From: Helopsaltes ochotensis
Lineage: Eukaryota; Chordata; Aves; Passeriformes; Locustellidae
Reading direction: 5' to 3'
Length of the DNA: 64,000 nucleotides
NCBI GenBank assembly: GCA_013400155.1
Contig: VXBM01000024.1
Location: forward strand, 1,588,090-1,652,089
Part shown: positions 48,038 through 61,600 of the stretch, piece by piece
How positions within the stretch are numbered: position 1 is the first letter of the stretch
Layout of the letters: each line of letters starts with the position of its first letter
Notes under the pieces: generated by a model
What the model saw: only the letters and a program-made list of their open reading frames with translations
Told to the model about the DNA's origin: nothing
Databases searched by the model: none
Program-made: the position numbers and the translations under genes

Positions 48038-49396
48038 TCAGTTTTCACTGTGTCCTAGGTTAGGGCAGAAGGGATGCTTCCTTGAGGCTCCCTGAAGTCT
48101 GCTGTGACTTGACTATGGACAGTAGCCAAGTTGCCTCATATGGAGTTCCTTTGTCAACTGTGGACCCAAATGTATTCCTATGCCCAGTGTCTCATTTACC
48201 AGGTGCTATTTGTTTCCCTCTAAGCTCCATTTTCCCTGCAGGACAAAATGCCATCTTTTTTTTCTTGCTTGGGGACTGACTGCTCTTTTAATTCCTTAAC
48301 TGAGTGCTGGTCTTCCTTGTTTTTTGATGGGGCTCCTCTTTCCTAATATCTAGTTTCTTCTTTCTATTTAGTAACTATATATGCACAAAGTAGTGTCACA
48401 GCTTTGGAATGATGAAAAGATATTTTGCATAGACCAAACTCATGGCAGAGCCACAGAGTTATTTTTTCCTTCTTGAGAAGTCAGACATGGAAGATCGTTT
48501 TCAGGCTTGTGATAATTGGTGCTTGATCAATATGTGCTTCCATGCAACAAAATAGCCCCTATGGTTATATTTATAGAATGTTTATATTTTATTGTGCTTA
48601 CCCTGAAATGGTTTGCATGTACATATAAGTCATATAATAGCATGAATGATCAAATCAAAGCTTTTACCTCCTTGAGGCTGAGAATTTATTTTGAGAAGTG
48701 TGGTCTGAAGGACAAGACCTCTGAGTTGGGGCTCAAACTGGAGTAGGTTTGACAGTGGAAGGTCAGAAAAGCACACCATAAAAAGGGAAAGTCAGAGAGG
48801 AAAAGGGGCCATTGAAAGGTCTGATTTTTCAGCTGTTGGATTTACAAGCGGGCAGAGAAAATGAGTAAAACTGCATGGAACAAGAAAAAGAAGTCAGTTT
48901 CCTTTGCTGAAACCTGTGTTTTGGCACTCCTCTTTCTCTTCATTACCAGAAGAGTAATTCCATTAAATGCAATTTTTCTGCTGAATTCCTTTAGGGTCTC
49001 GATCTAAGTACATATGGGCAGGATTCTTAACACTGCCTATTATGTCCTGCATCTTTTGAAGGGATGTTCTCCCTCTCCATCTGATGTAAATATCTGATCC
49101 ATGAAGAACATGCACCTGGAGTTATGGTCTATTGGCTTCCCACTGCAAGCAACTCAAGGAAAGGTTGCATCTTTTTACCTGTAAGGTGGTTTTTCCACCC
49201 TCCAGATGGCTACAAGAGGGGATGTTGGTGCAGGCCCTCGTTTGAGTCAAAATTTGCCAACTCACATAAAAATATATATAATTCCCATAATGCTGTCATA
49301 AACAAAGCCTTGCATGGAGTGTTTTAGACTGGGAAATGTGGAATACCTGCCCTTTCTTCCAAAATCAATACAGTTTTTAATTTATTTGCAAGGTAT

Positions 49397-49424
49397 ATAT
49401 GTGTAGATATGCATCTACACATAT
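49397..49424. other. Perfect 12-bp inverted repeat (hairpin/cruciform)
   Basis: ATATGTGTAGAT (49397-49408) and ATCTACACATAT (49413-49424) are perfect reverse complements around the 4-nt loop ATGC. A perfect 12-bp stem with so short a loop is rarely expected by chance in 64 kb, though the sequence is AT-rich. It is too short for a microRNA precursor. Confidence 0.75.
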
Positions 49425-52060
49425 GTTGTGCTGTTCCAGGGCTGTGTTAAACTGCTAAACATAAATGTGCTTAGGGAGGATTTAAAGTGTAATGTTCTTA
49501 CTGAAGCAGAGTCACCATGGGTTTACTATTCCCGTACAGAAATGTTGCCGTAGGTGATGTTTTGTCAATGGGAGAAGATAGTGCCATGCTGTTTCTGGAA
49601 AGCACTAAAATCTATCTATTTTATAACTGTACATTTTCCTACCTTCGCAATCTCTAGTCTTAGCATCACGGTTTTCTGGAGTTTTTGGGGGGGTTTTAAT
49701 TGTTTGGTTTGTTTTTTTTTTCCCAATGCTAATATTAAACCTGGATGACACATTTTATTTTGTATAGCATCCCTCATGTAGTATCCACCATCACTCCAGG
49801 GATAAATAGTTTACACCATAGGTATAGAGGTAATTATGTTGGGTAAGGTATGGAATGTGGAAGTGAGGTGCCTCAACTTTCTTTGTCTTGAGAAATCTTT
49901 TGCAGTCAGGATATCACCAGAGGTACCAAAGCAAATGGTGAAAAATAGTGGAAGGGGAGAAAAATCAAGGGGAAAATAAGGTAGCAAAAAAAGCCTTTGT
50001 GGGAGTAGCAGTTTCCTTTTTGTTGCTGCTGCTGAGTTTTGTTTGTGTGGGTAGATTGGTGAGTCACAAAGCAGATGCAGGGAGTTGTGGGAGAGAAAGG
50101 CAAGAATGAGTGAAAGGACAGAAAGAAAGCCAGTATTTGTTGAATACAGGGGGCACAGTTCACAGGTTGGCCAGATTAAGCCTGTGAAGGATTTTTGCAA
50201 CAAGATTGATTTTGATCTGAATCCCATAATGATGTGAAAGCCAATAGAATTGGCCATGGCAGCCAAATCCAAGTATTCAAAGCTTGTGAGGTTTCTCTCT
50301 GTGTTCTCTCAAGATATCGTGAAATAGGTCTAAAAGTCACAAGACTCTCAAAAATGATCCAAAGTGGTTTTATTTCCTTTTTTTTTTTTAACTTCATTCT
50401 TTTCATCCAGATTTATCAATTTTCAGCCTTCTCTGAGACCTTGCAGAGCACCAAAACCACCAGAAATACTTATGCTGGCATAGTCTAAGGTGACTTAATT
50501 CTGTCTGGGATATTTACCTCAGATATTACACTAATAACTTTCTAAATATGTCATGTCACAAAATATTTGGGGAAAGTATTACTTTTTTTTCTCTCTCAGA
50601 TTCATACAGAATGTCTCCTTGATGGAGGCAAGAGGGGTTTTTAGTTAGTTTTTTTTTTCATTAAATACATTGAGAGAATAATCTACAACATGAATTTGTT
50701 CATGGACTACTTTTAATAGCCAGCCTCTGGAGACTCCAAGTGAGACTCTAGCATTGTGCAGAGGCCTGGCAGTTCCTAAGCTATCATAAGTAATGTTGAT
50801 CTATGCTTGGTTTACTTTTTTTTTTATGATGTTAGTGCAGCCAGCATACTGCCAGAATATAGAACCTCTCACAAGCTGCCCAGGTAGTGAAGTCTCTTTA
50901 TAAATGGTACTGGCATATGGTTATAGAGTTCTGTTGTAGTCCACCAGGGGAGATTCAAATGCAAAGCAATTCTGACTCTTTTCAACAGAGGTGTGTCTAT
51001 GCACTGAATCAGGCTCTCTGCAGCAAGTTTTTAACTGGCACATCAAAGCCAACTTGCTGCTTTCAATTGTCTCCGAACAGTGGACAGTAGTGACAACAAG
51101 TCATAATGAGGATAAACCTTTGTGTGTCATATCATGTCTGTGGTCCCTAGTTTCCCATTTTCACCTCCTATTTTGATAGAAAGCCTCTCAAAATCCTAAC
51201 TGTAGTTGTTCTACTTTAGGGCAAAGTGCAGCTTTCACTGGTCCTGCAGTATACTACAGGAATGACTACATGAATTCCAAATATATGTTTGACACAGGTG
51301 TAAAACTTTGGATTTTGAAAAGAAGTTAAAACCTTGGCTCCATTTAAAATAGAGGAAAAAAAAAAAGGATTAAATTTTCTATGGCAAGTAAAAAATGAAG
51401 TATACCTTTCTCTTGGTCTATTTTGATTTGACTTTGAAATAACGCCTCAGAGCCCAAGCTGTAAGCTTACTGCTTCAGCAGTAGCTCTATTTCTCAGGTA
51501 TAGGCTGCTTGTCAACCATCCTAACCAAAGAGGATTTTGGAACCCAGAAGCCCTGGATCATCCGTGAGTGTTGAGAGATGTCATAGAGCTTTGGGTTCTG
51601 CTCAAAGTGCCAGGAATGGGGACAGGACTATACGGCTGTAGACATCTGATGCACACAGCAAAATTGCTCTGAGTTAATTTGGGGGACAGAAGCCAACCTC
51701 TGCCTCGGTTTTTGCACCTTGCTTCCCAGCAGGGCTGAGGGAATGGCACTGCTCTTGGTATTTCAGTGTGTCCTGCAGGCAAAGAGTCCCAGCTAGTGCT
51801 GAGCTTCCTCAGGCCCACTGAGATGTGTTAACCAACTCCATGGCAGCAAGCTCTGGAGTCCCGGACTATGGATGTGATTTCACTGTGGAAATGGTTGCCA
51901 TAAGGCCTTGCCAGGGCCAGAGGATTTAGCAGGATCAAGCAAGGGATTGGACAGTTTTTTGTATAAATAACCAGAATATCCAGAGTTATAGCTGTTAATG
52001 CTAACAAACTTTTCAGGTGGAAATACTGCCTCAAGTTTTGAGTTTAATATCTAGCAATCA

Positions 52061-52117
52061 CCACAAAAAAACTCAAAAACCAAAAAAACCCCAAAACAAC
52101 AAACAAACCAAAAAACC
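52061..52117 (+). repeat. A/C-rich simple sequence
   Basis: About 57 bases of CAAAA, CCAAAA and ACAAAC words with no fixed period. It resembles the tract at 30674-30741. Confidence 0.85.
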
Positions 52118-52905
52118 TTGTAAAGAGTGGCATATCTGAGACCTTACCTCCAACAGATTTTCTTGTTTCTTTTTCCAAGACACTCAGTACATAACTCAGG
52201 CCAGAGGCAGGATGTTAGAATAGACAGGTCACAAGTAAGATTTCATGTGCCAGTGTTTATGTCTCCAGTGGCTTCCTCTAGTCTTATTCACCATGAAGAC
52301 TAAGTGTTTTTGGTACATTTATTTATTTACAAAGCATTATCCAGCATTACTAAGGAGAAGTGCCTGTAAGTCAAGTGTGTGTTGGCATGAGCTCCTCTTG
52401 GTAGTTGGACAGCAACAGCAGATGCTCCCTGGCTGTACTTGTTCCAATAACTGGGCATCTTCACAGAAACATGTCAAAGGGTGGCAAGGAAAAGAAAAAT
52501 CTCACCTTTCATTAGGTTTGCTTTTGTGGGCTGAAGTTATGACTCATCTTTTAGGCATGAGAAACACCCACAGTACCACACCTCCCTGGCAAGGCCAGGT
52601 GCATGAGTGCTTGCTCCAAAGGCTAATTCTTGAGGGAAACCCTGGAAAGGCGCTTGTTCTCCATGCCTGAATAACATCTAGTCTTGTTACCCCAGGCATT
52701 CTTCTGTCCAGCCCTGTTAGTAAAAGAGCATCATGCAGAACTGTTGCTTTGCTTGGAATAGTCTTGCAGTACATAAAATAAAGGTCAGTAGCTGTGAACT
52801 AAAGAGCTTAACAAGAGAATGCATGGATTTTGAAAGCAAATGGGCTTTAGTCAGTGGTGCCTGGTTCTTATGTCTTTGGTCCAACTGTAAAAATTTCCAT
52901 CTTCC

Positions 52906-52960
52906 TTTTTCCAGTTTATAGATGGAAAACTGAACACGCAAGGGGAAAAGAAATGCTGGA
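52906..52960 (-). repeat. Possible MIR/L2-type ancient repeat remnant
   Basis: CCAGTTTATAGATGGAAAAC followed by TGAACACGCAAGGGG resembles the complement of the common ancient repeat words CCATTTTACAGATGAGGAAAC and TGAGGCACAGAGAGG. The match is short, so it is tentative. Confidence 0.25.
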
Positions 52961-55900
52961 GACTAGCACTACATTCTGAGTAGTTTTGAAGTGGAGCTGC
53001 TAGTAGGGCTTGACTGCCATGACCTGCTGAAACAAGCTATGTTCTTCAGGATTGCACACATGCACATGAGTTCCAAGTCCTATTTCTTCATGTCTTGTTT
53101 GTTTCTGATGATCTTGTTCAGACCTAGGGTTCATTGTGGAAGTACTAAAAATATCATAAAAACATAGGCTTATCAGACAGATTTTGTGCTTTTAATCAGT
53201 TAAATATTTAGTTCTTTGGGAGGCTGTTTCTCTAGCTCCTGAACTGTGAACATGGGCCAAATGTCCTCAAACTAGGTAGAAAGAGACTCATAAAAGGCAG
53301 AATTAATGAGACTCTGTAATTTGAGCAAGGCTTGTTGACTTGCCAGATCCTACATAGCTAATGATTTAAGCAGCATGAATTACAGAGGCATTATCAGTGC
53401 AGATTGCAACTTTATTCTGCCTGGTATAAGTTATTGCATTTCTCCGTTTCATGAAGGATGCTTTGGGGTTGGAAAGTGCTCAGCAAGTGAAATGCTGTGA
53501 TTTCTGCTAAGAAGCTGACTTTGGACAAAGTTTCTTGTGTAAAGACAAAAGTCAGACATATTTTTTCTTCTTCTTCTGTCCTTGTTAAAGAGCAAGTAAG
53601 GATGTTGCAGTGTTTAAATGTATATGCAAGAGTTCTACCTGCCCACCAGGTGAGGAAGATGATTTAGGTTGCAGCTTGCTCTGCTACACTACAACTGCAA
53701 ATGTCATGCTCCTTTCTTTTTCTTTTGTCCTCTGAGGTGTGTGGCTAGGTGTCCATGAGAGTCACATAGTTAAGACATTCAGATAAAAAACTTCAAAGCA
53801 AAACCTTCTCTTTATTGAAATTCCTTAATCTATTCTGGCTCACAGCAAAGGCTTGGGGAAATTGAGCAAGGTTTTAATTTTTTTCTTTTTTTTATTTTGC
53901 CACAGTGTGTGCTACTATACATTAAAATATGTCTTCAGTGCCAAAAGGGATATCCATTGAGATCTAAGCATATTTCCTTTAAAGTGGCTCTTTGTAAGCA
54001 TACCTACTTATGCAGAGAGAGCAGATAAAGATGACAAGAATGAGAAGGGAATCCAGACTTCCCTCCTTTTACAGGTCAGGAATTTTAAACCCTGTGGGAC
54101 AGTACACAAATGCAGCCTCTGGGGTAGCTAATGACTTTGTTCAGTTCCTCATATGAAAAGCTATTTTGCCTTGATTTCAACCTTTTTTTCTCTAGAAGAT
54201 TCTTCTTCTAGTAAAAATGGCAAATAATGGAAACATTTTTCTTTTGTGCACTTGCATTAATGGATCCAGACCTCCCAGCTAACAGCATTGCTGGAAGTAA
54301 GGGGAGTATCCCACTTGCAAAATGATGCTGGAATTAGTGGTTGAAAGATTACTCCCAAGTGGGCAGTTTCTTCAGTCCACTTGAACTACTTCTGAAGTAG
54401 GAAATCAAGAGTTGATTTTCTTTCATATGCAAACAAGGCTAGGAGGATTCTTGCTAGATAGAGCACATTTTGTGCACATTTTCTAGTTTTCCATGTAGTT
54501 GGTGGAGGGATGTTAGCCAATAAAAGGGTACAAATAGTTTCCTAATTGGACAGTTGGACTCTAATGCATGAGTCATCTTTTGTCCGTGTTGCTATTGTCC
54601 AGTGCCATCCCCACTTTCACATTCATTTCAGATTTCACAGGCTGTAGCTTTCTGAAAACCTCTTTCGTTCTCTCATCCAGAAGTGTCTATAACTCTGCCA
54701 AGGGCTTCATTTGCTGGATCCAGGTCACACTGATGTGACATGATGTCCAGGAGAACACCTCCAGTAAGGTGATGCAGTCAGCTAAAAGTCAGAGCAACAG
54801 CTCCTTAGGCCTTTCTCTTGCATGAATTGGCTTGTCTAGTGCAGGTGTGTTTCAGTGAGACCTGGCTGTCACTATTCCAGTTTCAGAACTCATTTATCCA
54901 CAAGGATCTCTTTCCAACTCTTTCCTGTACAGTGTAGCCAAAAGACCAACATTTCTTTTATGACTGAAAATTATATAAAGTCCATTGAGTAGTTTTATGC
55001 ATTTACAACCACAATTCAGATTACATAATAAGTAAAAAAAAAAAAATCCTGTTCAATTGAATACATAAGCTGATATGCTCTCTTGTATTTTATGATGCTG
55101 AAATTGCCAGCCAATTTCATGAGCCTTGTGTTACAGCATCAGAGTTCTCTGGATATCACTGTAGTTCAAACAGAACACTGTAATTGGCAAATATGTTATT
55201 TCAAGGTGTACGAACTGGTACCAAGTGTTTTCTTATCTCTGCTGAAATTCTGAAAATATATGCACAGCTATGACATATTTGACCACTCTTGCTAAGTGAG
55301 GGAGAAGGAGATTCCCTCACACACTTGTGTGGGATACCACCAGCAACAGAACAGGAACTCTGAAAGCTGGATCCATGGTGATGGCAGTGTGCTCCAATTC
55401 AAAGTATCTTGGTTAAATTAGGTTGTGACAAAGACATATAAAAACTGAATTAAGTCTTTGAAAGATTAGAAGTAGTAATTATAGCCAGACTAATATTTAA
55501 TAATTTGAAACAAAAAAATACATGTATACTTCTTTAGTTTGTGATATACTAAATCTTCTGGTACTTTAAGCCAGTTCAGAATAGATTTTTTTGTTTAAGG
55601 CTTCAAATTAAAAATTGAAGGCTTCCAAAAACCTTCTTTTCATGATCTGTCCTGTGAAGATTATGAGGATAAATAGAAATTTGTAATTGATTCTTCTTCC
55701 ATTAAGATGCAAATTAATTGGAATATAACCAGGGAAATTGGGAGCTTGCTGCTGTCAAGCTGCCTTGAGAACCTGCTAGGGGCATAATGTGCTTTCCAAC
55801 ATCCCTGTGTTACCATGATCTCTAATCTAGAGGTAAAAAAGGAATAGGAGGAAGGATGTATTTAGCCAAAATTTCATCAGAACTCATTGTTGGAGATGTT

Positions 55901-58301
55901 TAAGAAAGCTGACAAAATAATTGTTGTGAGGACTTCTCTTCTGAGCTTCTTGGCCAAGGCAAAGATGTTGGCTGGGCTGAGGTCAGTGCACTGTGTCAAG
56001 TAGGTATGGAAAAAAAGGATAAACCCCTGAAACCTGGCTGCCAGGCAAAATAGGCAGAGAAGAGTGGGGGCAAACTGAGCATGTGAGGAAGCAGAGAGTA
56101 ATCCCAGGAAGTGCATAGACAGGGTAAACTTGTCATTGTGAGATCCAGGAGAATGGCAGTGTTCATTCACAGTGACTGCTCCTTTGGCCCAACTCTCTTG
56201 CGTGCTGCTCCCAGTGTTAGAGGAAGGGGATGAATAGGAAGAGTGTAGCTGTCACCTTCCATTAGTTGGTGTGCCTAAAGGTTGTAGAGGTGAGTGCCTG
56301 GAGGCTGGACAGCTGGAGATTCAAGGAGAGACAATTTTGACATGGCTGCTGCCCTTGGGGCGTGTCTCATTGTGCAGGTCTTCGTCTCAGACACAAGGCT
56401 TTATCTTTTTGCTTTATCTGCCTTACAGAAGTCTGCAACACAGACTTGCCACTTTATAGCATGTCTTAAGTGAGCCTGGTGAGCCAAGGCAGGTTGGAGG
56501 CTGAAATTTTTTTCTTTCTTTTGGGGCCCTATACTCTGAGGATACCTTGTGTTTTTGCTCTTGCTTGCATTTGCCATAAATACTCCTTTTGAACATTTTT
56601 CTTTGTTTCTCTGGATCGCTTTCCAGATGTGGCCCTGAAACACGGCTCTCCAAGTATTTCTTCACATCACTACCTTATTTATTACTTTTCAGTTCTCGAG
56701 GAACATATCTAAGTGGGGGATTTACCCCTGATCCCCTCCTATTTGTACCACTCATCCATCACTCATGACGCTGTTAAATATGGGGAGCTTTGCAGAAATG
56801 ATAGGTTTAAATACTAACAGTTTGCCCTGATCTTTTTTTTGTTTGTTTATTTGTTTTGCTGTTTCAACCATATACCCAGCAGATATTGTCATTTAACTAA
56901 GGGCTGAATATCTGAAGTCTGTCTAAAAGCCATATATGTAAAAAATTAGAAATGGGTGAATGCTTCCAAGGAAGAATTAGATGTCTGGTAAGACACAGAG
57001 ATGTTAATGTAGGAGGTGAATATGCATATTGGAACATTGTTTATATTGACTAGGTTTCTCGTGCTCCTATTTTTCAAGTATTTTGTTGAATTTCTAGTAT
57101 TTTTAGCGTGTGTGTTTTCTTCAAAAGCAGTTTAAAATATATTTGATACTTTTAAGCCTAATTTTCCTCTGTTTAAATGATTTCTGAACACTGTAGGGTT
57201 TTCATGATTTTTTCCTCACTGAAATTGTCTTGATCTACAGATTGTTCTCAAGCAGCTTGTTATGACTACATGGGATAAAAAAATTGTGTTCGTTACTTTG
57301 ATTGCATTAAACCAGTGCTTAGAATCAGCATTTGGGTGCAGCTATCTAAAATTTCAAGTCCCAAATTTGATTTCCACAAACATTTCCTAACATTCAGATT
57401 GCTCCTGCTTAATGGCTTTGCCTGCTTAACTCCTCATAGAAGCAGCTGAAAGTATTGGCTAGTTGTTACTGCTGTAGTTATTTTGGGTATATCACACTGT
57501 TTCATTTAATGATAGTCCTATTTTTACATGAATAATTAGAAAAAAGAAAACAGAAATTTTACCTGATCTAGTGTCTGTGCAGCACATTGAGAATCTTCTT
57601 CCAGAAGAAGGAAAATTAAACAGCAAGTGGGAACCATCACTGTTGTAGTGACATTGCAGCAAACATTCATTCATATGAGCAGAGATTTCTAGAAAATAAT
57701 CTTATACATAAGGTGATTAAGACAAGTAAACCCAGCACTGCTTCTTTGTTGTTAAACAAAGATGTTATTCTCGCTCTTGTAAGATTTAGTAAGACATTAA
57801 GCATGTGTGCATGATGTCAAGATATTGGCTCTAGCATGTGTTCTTACAGCCTTTATAGTTTGTGATGACATAATTAGGTACATGCTGTGAAAGTAACTTA
57901 AAACGTTACTGTCTGTTCCAGTGAATTGAATGTGTTTGGTCCGGGATATCTTGCTGGAACATTTGCAGAGCCTTTTGTCTGGAGGTTTGAGGAGTTCAGA
58001 AGTGAAACCATCTTTCTTTTGTTCAGTGCAGTCACGTGCCTGCAGGTTTCCATGTGTTTCCAGTGCCCAGAGATGCTGTCACCACTCAGTGCCTCATAAA
58101 ACCCCAAGATCCCTGGCGAGAATCCTCATTTGGAATTCTTGGCCTGATGAACAGCTGTATCTCATTGCAGTTTGCAGGCAAACTAGTGCTCAGCCTGGAA
58201 CTGAAACTGTTGGCTTAGATGTTCAGGGGTATAGATCAGCAAGCAGCACTGAGCTTGGTAAGCCCAAGCTCTCTTTTTGTATTTCCTGCTTGTCCTCTCT
58301 C

Positions 58302-58326
58302 AAAAAAAAAAAAAAGCCAAAAAAAA
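58302..58326 (+). repeat. Interrupted A-run
   Basis: Fourteen A, then GCC, then eight A. It is a simple homopolymer. Confidence 0.95.
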
Positions 58327-58379
58327 TTCTGTGCAACCCTTGCAAACGGTTTGCCCTTCTGTTTCTGGTTCCCAGTTAT

Positions 58380-58562
58380 TAAACACTTTATATTTGGTAC
58401 ATTGCCATCTTTTGCAGGATCTCAAAGCTCTTGGAGACCTTGTTCACAACATCCTCTGACACAGGTACCTAGTGCATCTATCATAGAAGTAGCTCAGCTG
58501 AGGGCAATAAGTTACCCCACCCAAGGTAAGACAAGCATGTCTTCACACAGCCAAGAATAGGC
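58380..58562. repeat. Probable ancient L2/MIR-type repeat remnant
   Basis: GGATCTCAAAGCTCTTGGAG at 58417 matches the well-known GGATCTCAAAGC-CTT start of a shared 3' segment in ancient L2-like LINEs and related SINEs. It is followed at the right distance by AGGGCAATAAGTTACCCCACCCAAGGT-type text (58500-58527; family form is roughly AGTAAGTGACTTGCCCAAGGT), then CACACAG and GCCAAGAATAG at the end. The central CCCCATTTTACAGATG part is largely lost. The order of three separate blocks supports a real, very old copy. The exact family and strand are not certain. Confidence 0.45.
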
Positions 58563-58643
58563 TGCAAGTGTTCAGGCTCCAATTCTGCTATTGTACTTAT
58601 TGTACTCACTGTTCTTGTAGTAATATATACAACAAATGTAACT

Positions 58644-58669
58644 TAAACAAACAAACAAACAAAAAAAAA
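58644..58669 (+). repeat. (AAAC)n simple repeat
   Basis: About four AAAC units followed by nine A. It is a short microsatellite that may vary in length between individuals. Confidence 0.9.
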
Positions 58670-61600
58670 TAGGGAGCATACACTCAATGAGCTGTTGTTA
58701 AATTTCTGGTGTTCACTTTCCAGTGTCAGCAGGAAAAAAAGGTAACTTGTTGGGATGGTTTGAAAGCCAAGTTCAGTTTGTTTATGTGTATTAAATCACC
58801 CTAAGAATATATGTAAGAACAAGAAATCCTGTTTCCCTCACCCAAGTTGTCTTTACAAGAGCTACATTTTTGGAAACTAGCAGTTTTGAAGACAGAGTGG
58901 ACAAACAGTAGTAATTTGCAGCTGAGGTCCTTCATCAGTCTGGAATTATTCTAGCTGTATCAACTCCTTGGTTGCTGTAAATCAGGTCTCTGTGGTTGAG
59001 CTCCAAATGAGCAAGACCAGTTGTAAATGTTCTTTTTTTAAAATTTCAGACTTGGGACTCAGCAGGATCTTGACACTGCAGTATTTTATAAAAGAGTAAT
59101 TGTGGTTAGATTTCATAATATAAGAGCTTGTGTTGGGAGGGGAACCAAAACGAGGTATGTGTGTGTGGTGTCTTTGGATCCCTGAACGACGTCTGGTTCG
59201 AGCTCTTTTTCAAATATGTTGGCACTCTGCTGTGAATGGAAAAAAACCCAGAACATGCTCCAGTGTGGACTTGGCCATGGTGTTTCTCTCCCTCCCTCAG
59301 GAACTCAGCTGGCCTTGCACGTGTCTTGAGGGTGGAGAGTTACAGCTTTGGGTGGACTCTCCAAAAAGCTGCACAGGTTGCATTTGTGGATTTTTAAAAG
59401 CTGTGGTTTTTGTACCAAAACAGCTGGGCCCTGCACAGAGAATTTTCCATCTTAAGTCCTGAGTTGGTCTGTTCAGAGCTCTGTGGGTGAATCACTTACG
59501 GCTGGGTAGGGGAGGGGCTTAAAGTGTTGAACTTGAGTCATCTAAGACGGATGACCACACCTGGGGGGCCGTTCTCTATGGGTTGTGGTGAGAAGCATTA
59601 AATCAGGCTTTGATATCAAATTACCTGTCTGAGGAAATGCCTCTCTCTCTCAGGAACCTAAAGGATTTTATATTCTTGAGAATATCTGACTTGGAGTTCC
59701 CAATGTGACAGGGCTAGAGAGCACAGTCCTAAATGCAGACCTGTGCATTGACAGCCTGGCTGTGCCACTGTGGGTTGTTTTGAGAATGGTTGTCCTGTTT
59801 GCTTCATGTTGACTTGCATGTGGAATGACATTTGCACATGAAGGAAAGCTGTGGATATTTCAAAATAGCGTGGCATCAAATTCTGGTTTTCTAAAAGGCA
59901 GGTAGAGAGAAGAGAAGGGGTAGCTGTGGCATCATGGAAGCAATGACGTGTGTGCAGGTGGTGTGTTTGTATTTATGCAAGAAGCTATTCCCTAAGGTGC
60001 CTGCCTTGTCTGACTGTATGTCTAATATAATTCCCTTGAGGCTGACCTCCACTTCCAGTACAGAACATTGCAGGATTACTACTGTTGCTGAAATATTCCA
60101 TGCATCTAAGTATCCTGCTTGCAGAGAAATTTGCTAAGTCTGTTCTCACTGTGGGAACATTTCCAGCTCTTTCAATTATTAAAAAGATATATTGCTTTCC
60201 TCATCCTTAGATCATCCTTTGGCCCATGTAGGACTGCTATTACTTGACTTTCTAAATTTAGCAATATTAAGCACCTCAAAAATTAGTTAAGTGCCCTACA
60301 AAACTGACATTCAAAAGGAGAAAAAATATTTTTCTCTTCTTCATAATAGTTTATGTTCAAAGCACTTTCATTTGATGAAAAATGTTTTCTTTTAAACCAT
60401 TGAAAGGAATGGAAAGTATGCCAGACAGCCTCACTAAAACAAGTTGGCACAGAAAATGACATGAAGAGAGAGGAGGGGGGAAAACCCCAAATACGTGGAG
60501 CATTACTACTACTGGACTGAGAAACAGCACCACTTCACACCAAAAAATTTACTGGACCTTGACAAAGGACACAGAAAATTGGCAGCGTTTTAGGTCTTAA
60601 TGCAGAATTGGTGCTTTAATGATGGCTGACTGAAAACTGAAGGGTGATGTAGAGGTGGTATATAAGAAAGGCTTTTTTGTGTCTATTTTCAATTTTAAAA
60701 TAACATAGCTTTAAATCTAAACCCAAGTACAAAACACAATGGGAATTGGAGATATATATATTCAGTCTGTCATGTTCTCCTTTGTAACTTGCAGGTGCTG
60801 TGATAAGTGAGATCCTTTTAATCTGTTTATATGTAAACAAATTTAATGTCTTTTTGGTTAATAAATATTGCACATGTGTTGCAATGACATTACTTCATGG
60901 GCTCTCACCTCTGTTCTTTGGTTTATGAATTTACAGCACAGTATCTCCACAGGATAAATACGGGGTTATCTCTTTTTCTACTTTGGTACCCACCTGTGTT
61001 GTGTCTGCTAGGCTCTTGGAATGCCCTGGAAACCTTCTGCCATGCAAACTCTAGTAAGATAAACATGAATCACTTCCTCTTAGCTGATTTCCTGGTACTT
61101 TGTTTTTAGTCCCCAGGCACTAGTTTTGAAACCTTCCTGGAAGACATTTTTATTTCTGAATCAGTTTTGGTCTGGCTGTACTCTGTGTCCTGGGACACTG
61201 CCCCAGACTTTTTTCTTAATCTGCTGGTTAACCACACAGTGCATGAACTGCTAGGTTGGTAGGTGCCTGGGCTCCCATTTGAAGCGCATGTTCTACCTCC
61301 ACCTGAAATCCTGTGCATTGAGGAAAGGGGACCTGCATGTGCTAGCCACACTCTTGCCTGCATTTTCGGTGAACGATGGTGGCTGGTAGATCTGCCCTCT
61401 GCATAACATAAATGTAACTGGGTCATACCCTCAGGCTTGGGAAATGTTGTGGGTTTTGAGCATCCCTGTGCCAGAAAATTCTTCTCTCCTGGAAAAGGTA
61501 ACCACTTTTTCTGAACATGTACGTTTTTCCCCTCTAATTACCCTCAGCCCTTACAAATACTGCTGGGAATCTCTCCTTGCCTTTGGACCTGCACTTAGTA

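Larger units (their letters stand above)
44646..52060. other. Unique noncoding DNA, no gene recognised
   Basis: The longest frame (153 codons, minus strand 49811-50272) has no recognisable domain. Visible items are a GATCTAAG short tandem repeat at 48008-48037, a 12-bp perfect hairpin at 49397-49424 and several T-runs between 50370 and 50830. No RNA gene or CpG island was seen. Confidence 0.65.
52118..58379. other. Unique noncoding DNA, no gene recognised
   Basis: No recognisable coding sequence or known RNA. Holds a weak ancient-repeat candidate at 52906-52960, short T-runs near 53876-53898, a 13-A run near 55034, a TTTG-type tract near 56827-56858, and an A-run at 58302-58326. The 150-codon plus-strand frame at 57930-58382 runs through that A-run (KKKKK) and shows no domain. 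Confidence 0.65.

Noticed and set aside
49811..50272. 153-codon open frame on the minus strand
   Set aside because: No recognisable domain or motif, phenylalanine- and leucine-rich low-complexity text, and a length that chance can produce in this much noncoding sequence.
50941..50952. CCACCAGGGGAG, CTCF-like
   Set aside because: It breaks the GGC part of the core consensus; too weak to list as a site.
57930..58382. 150-codon open frame on the plus strand
   Set aside because: It runs through the A-run at 58302-58326 (KKKKK) and into a probable ancient repeat; no domain.
59130..59462. 110-codon open frame rich in Trp and Cys
   Set aside because: Random-looking composition, no match to any family I know, no splice sites that would support it.
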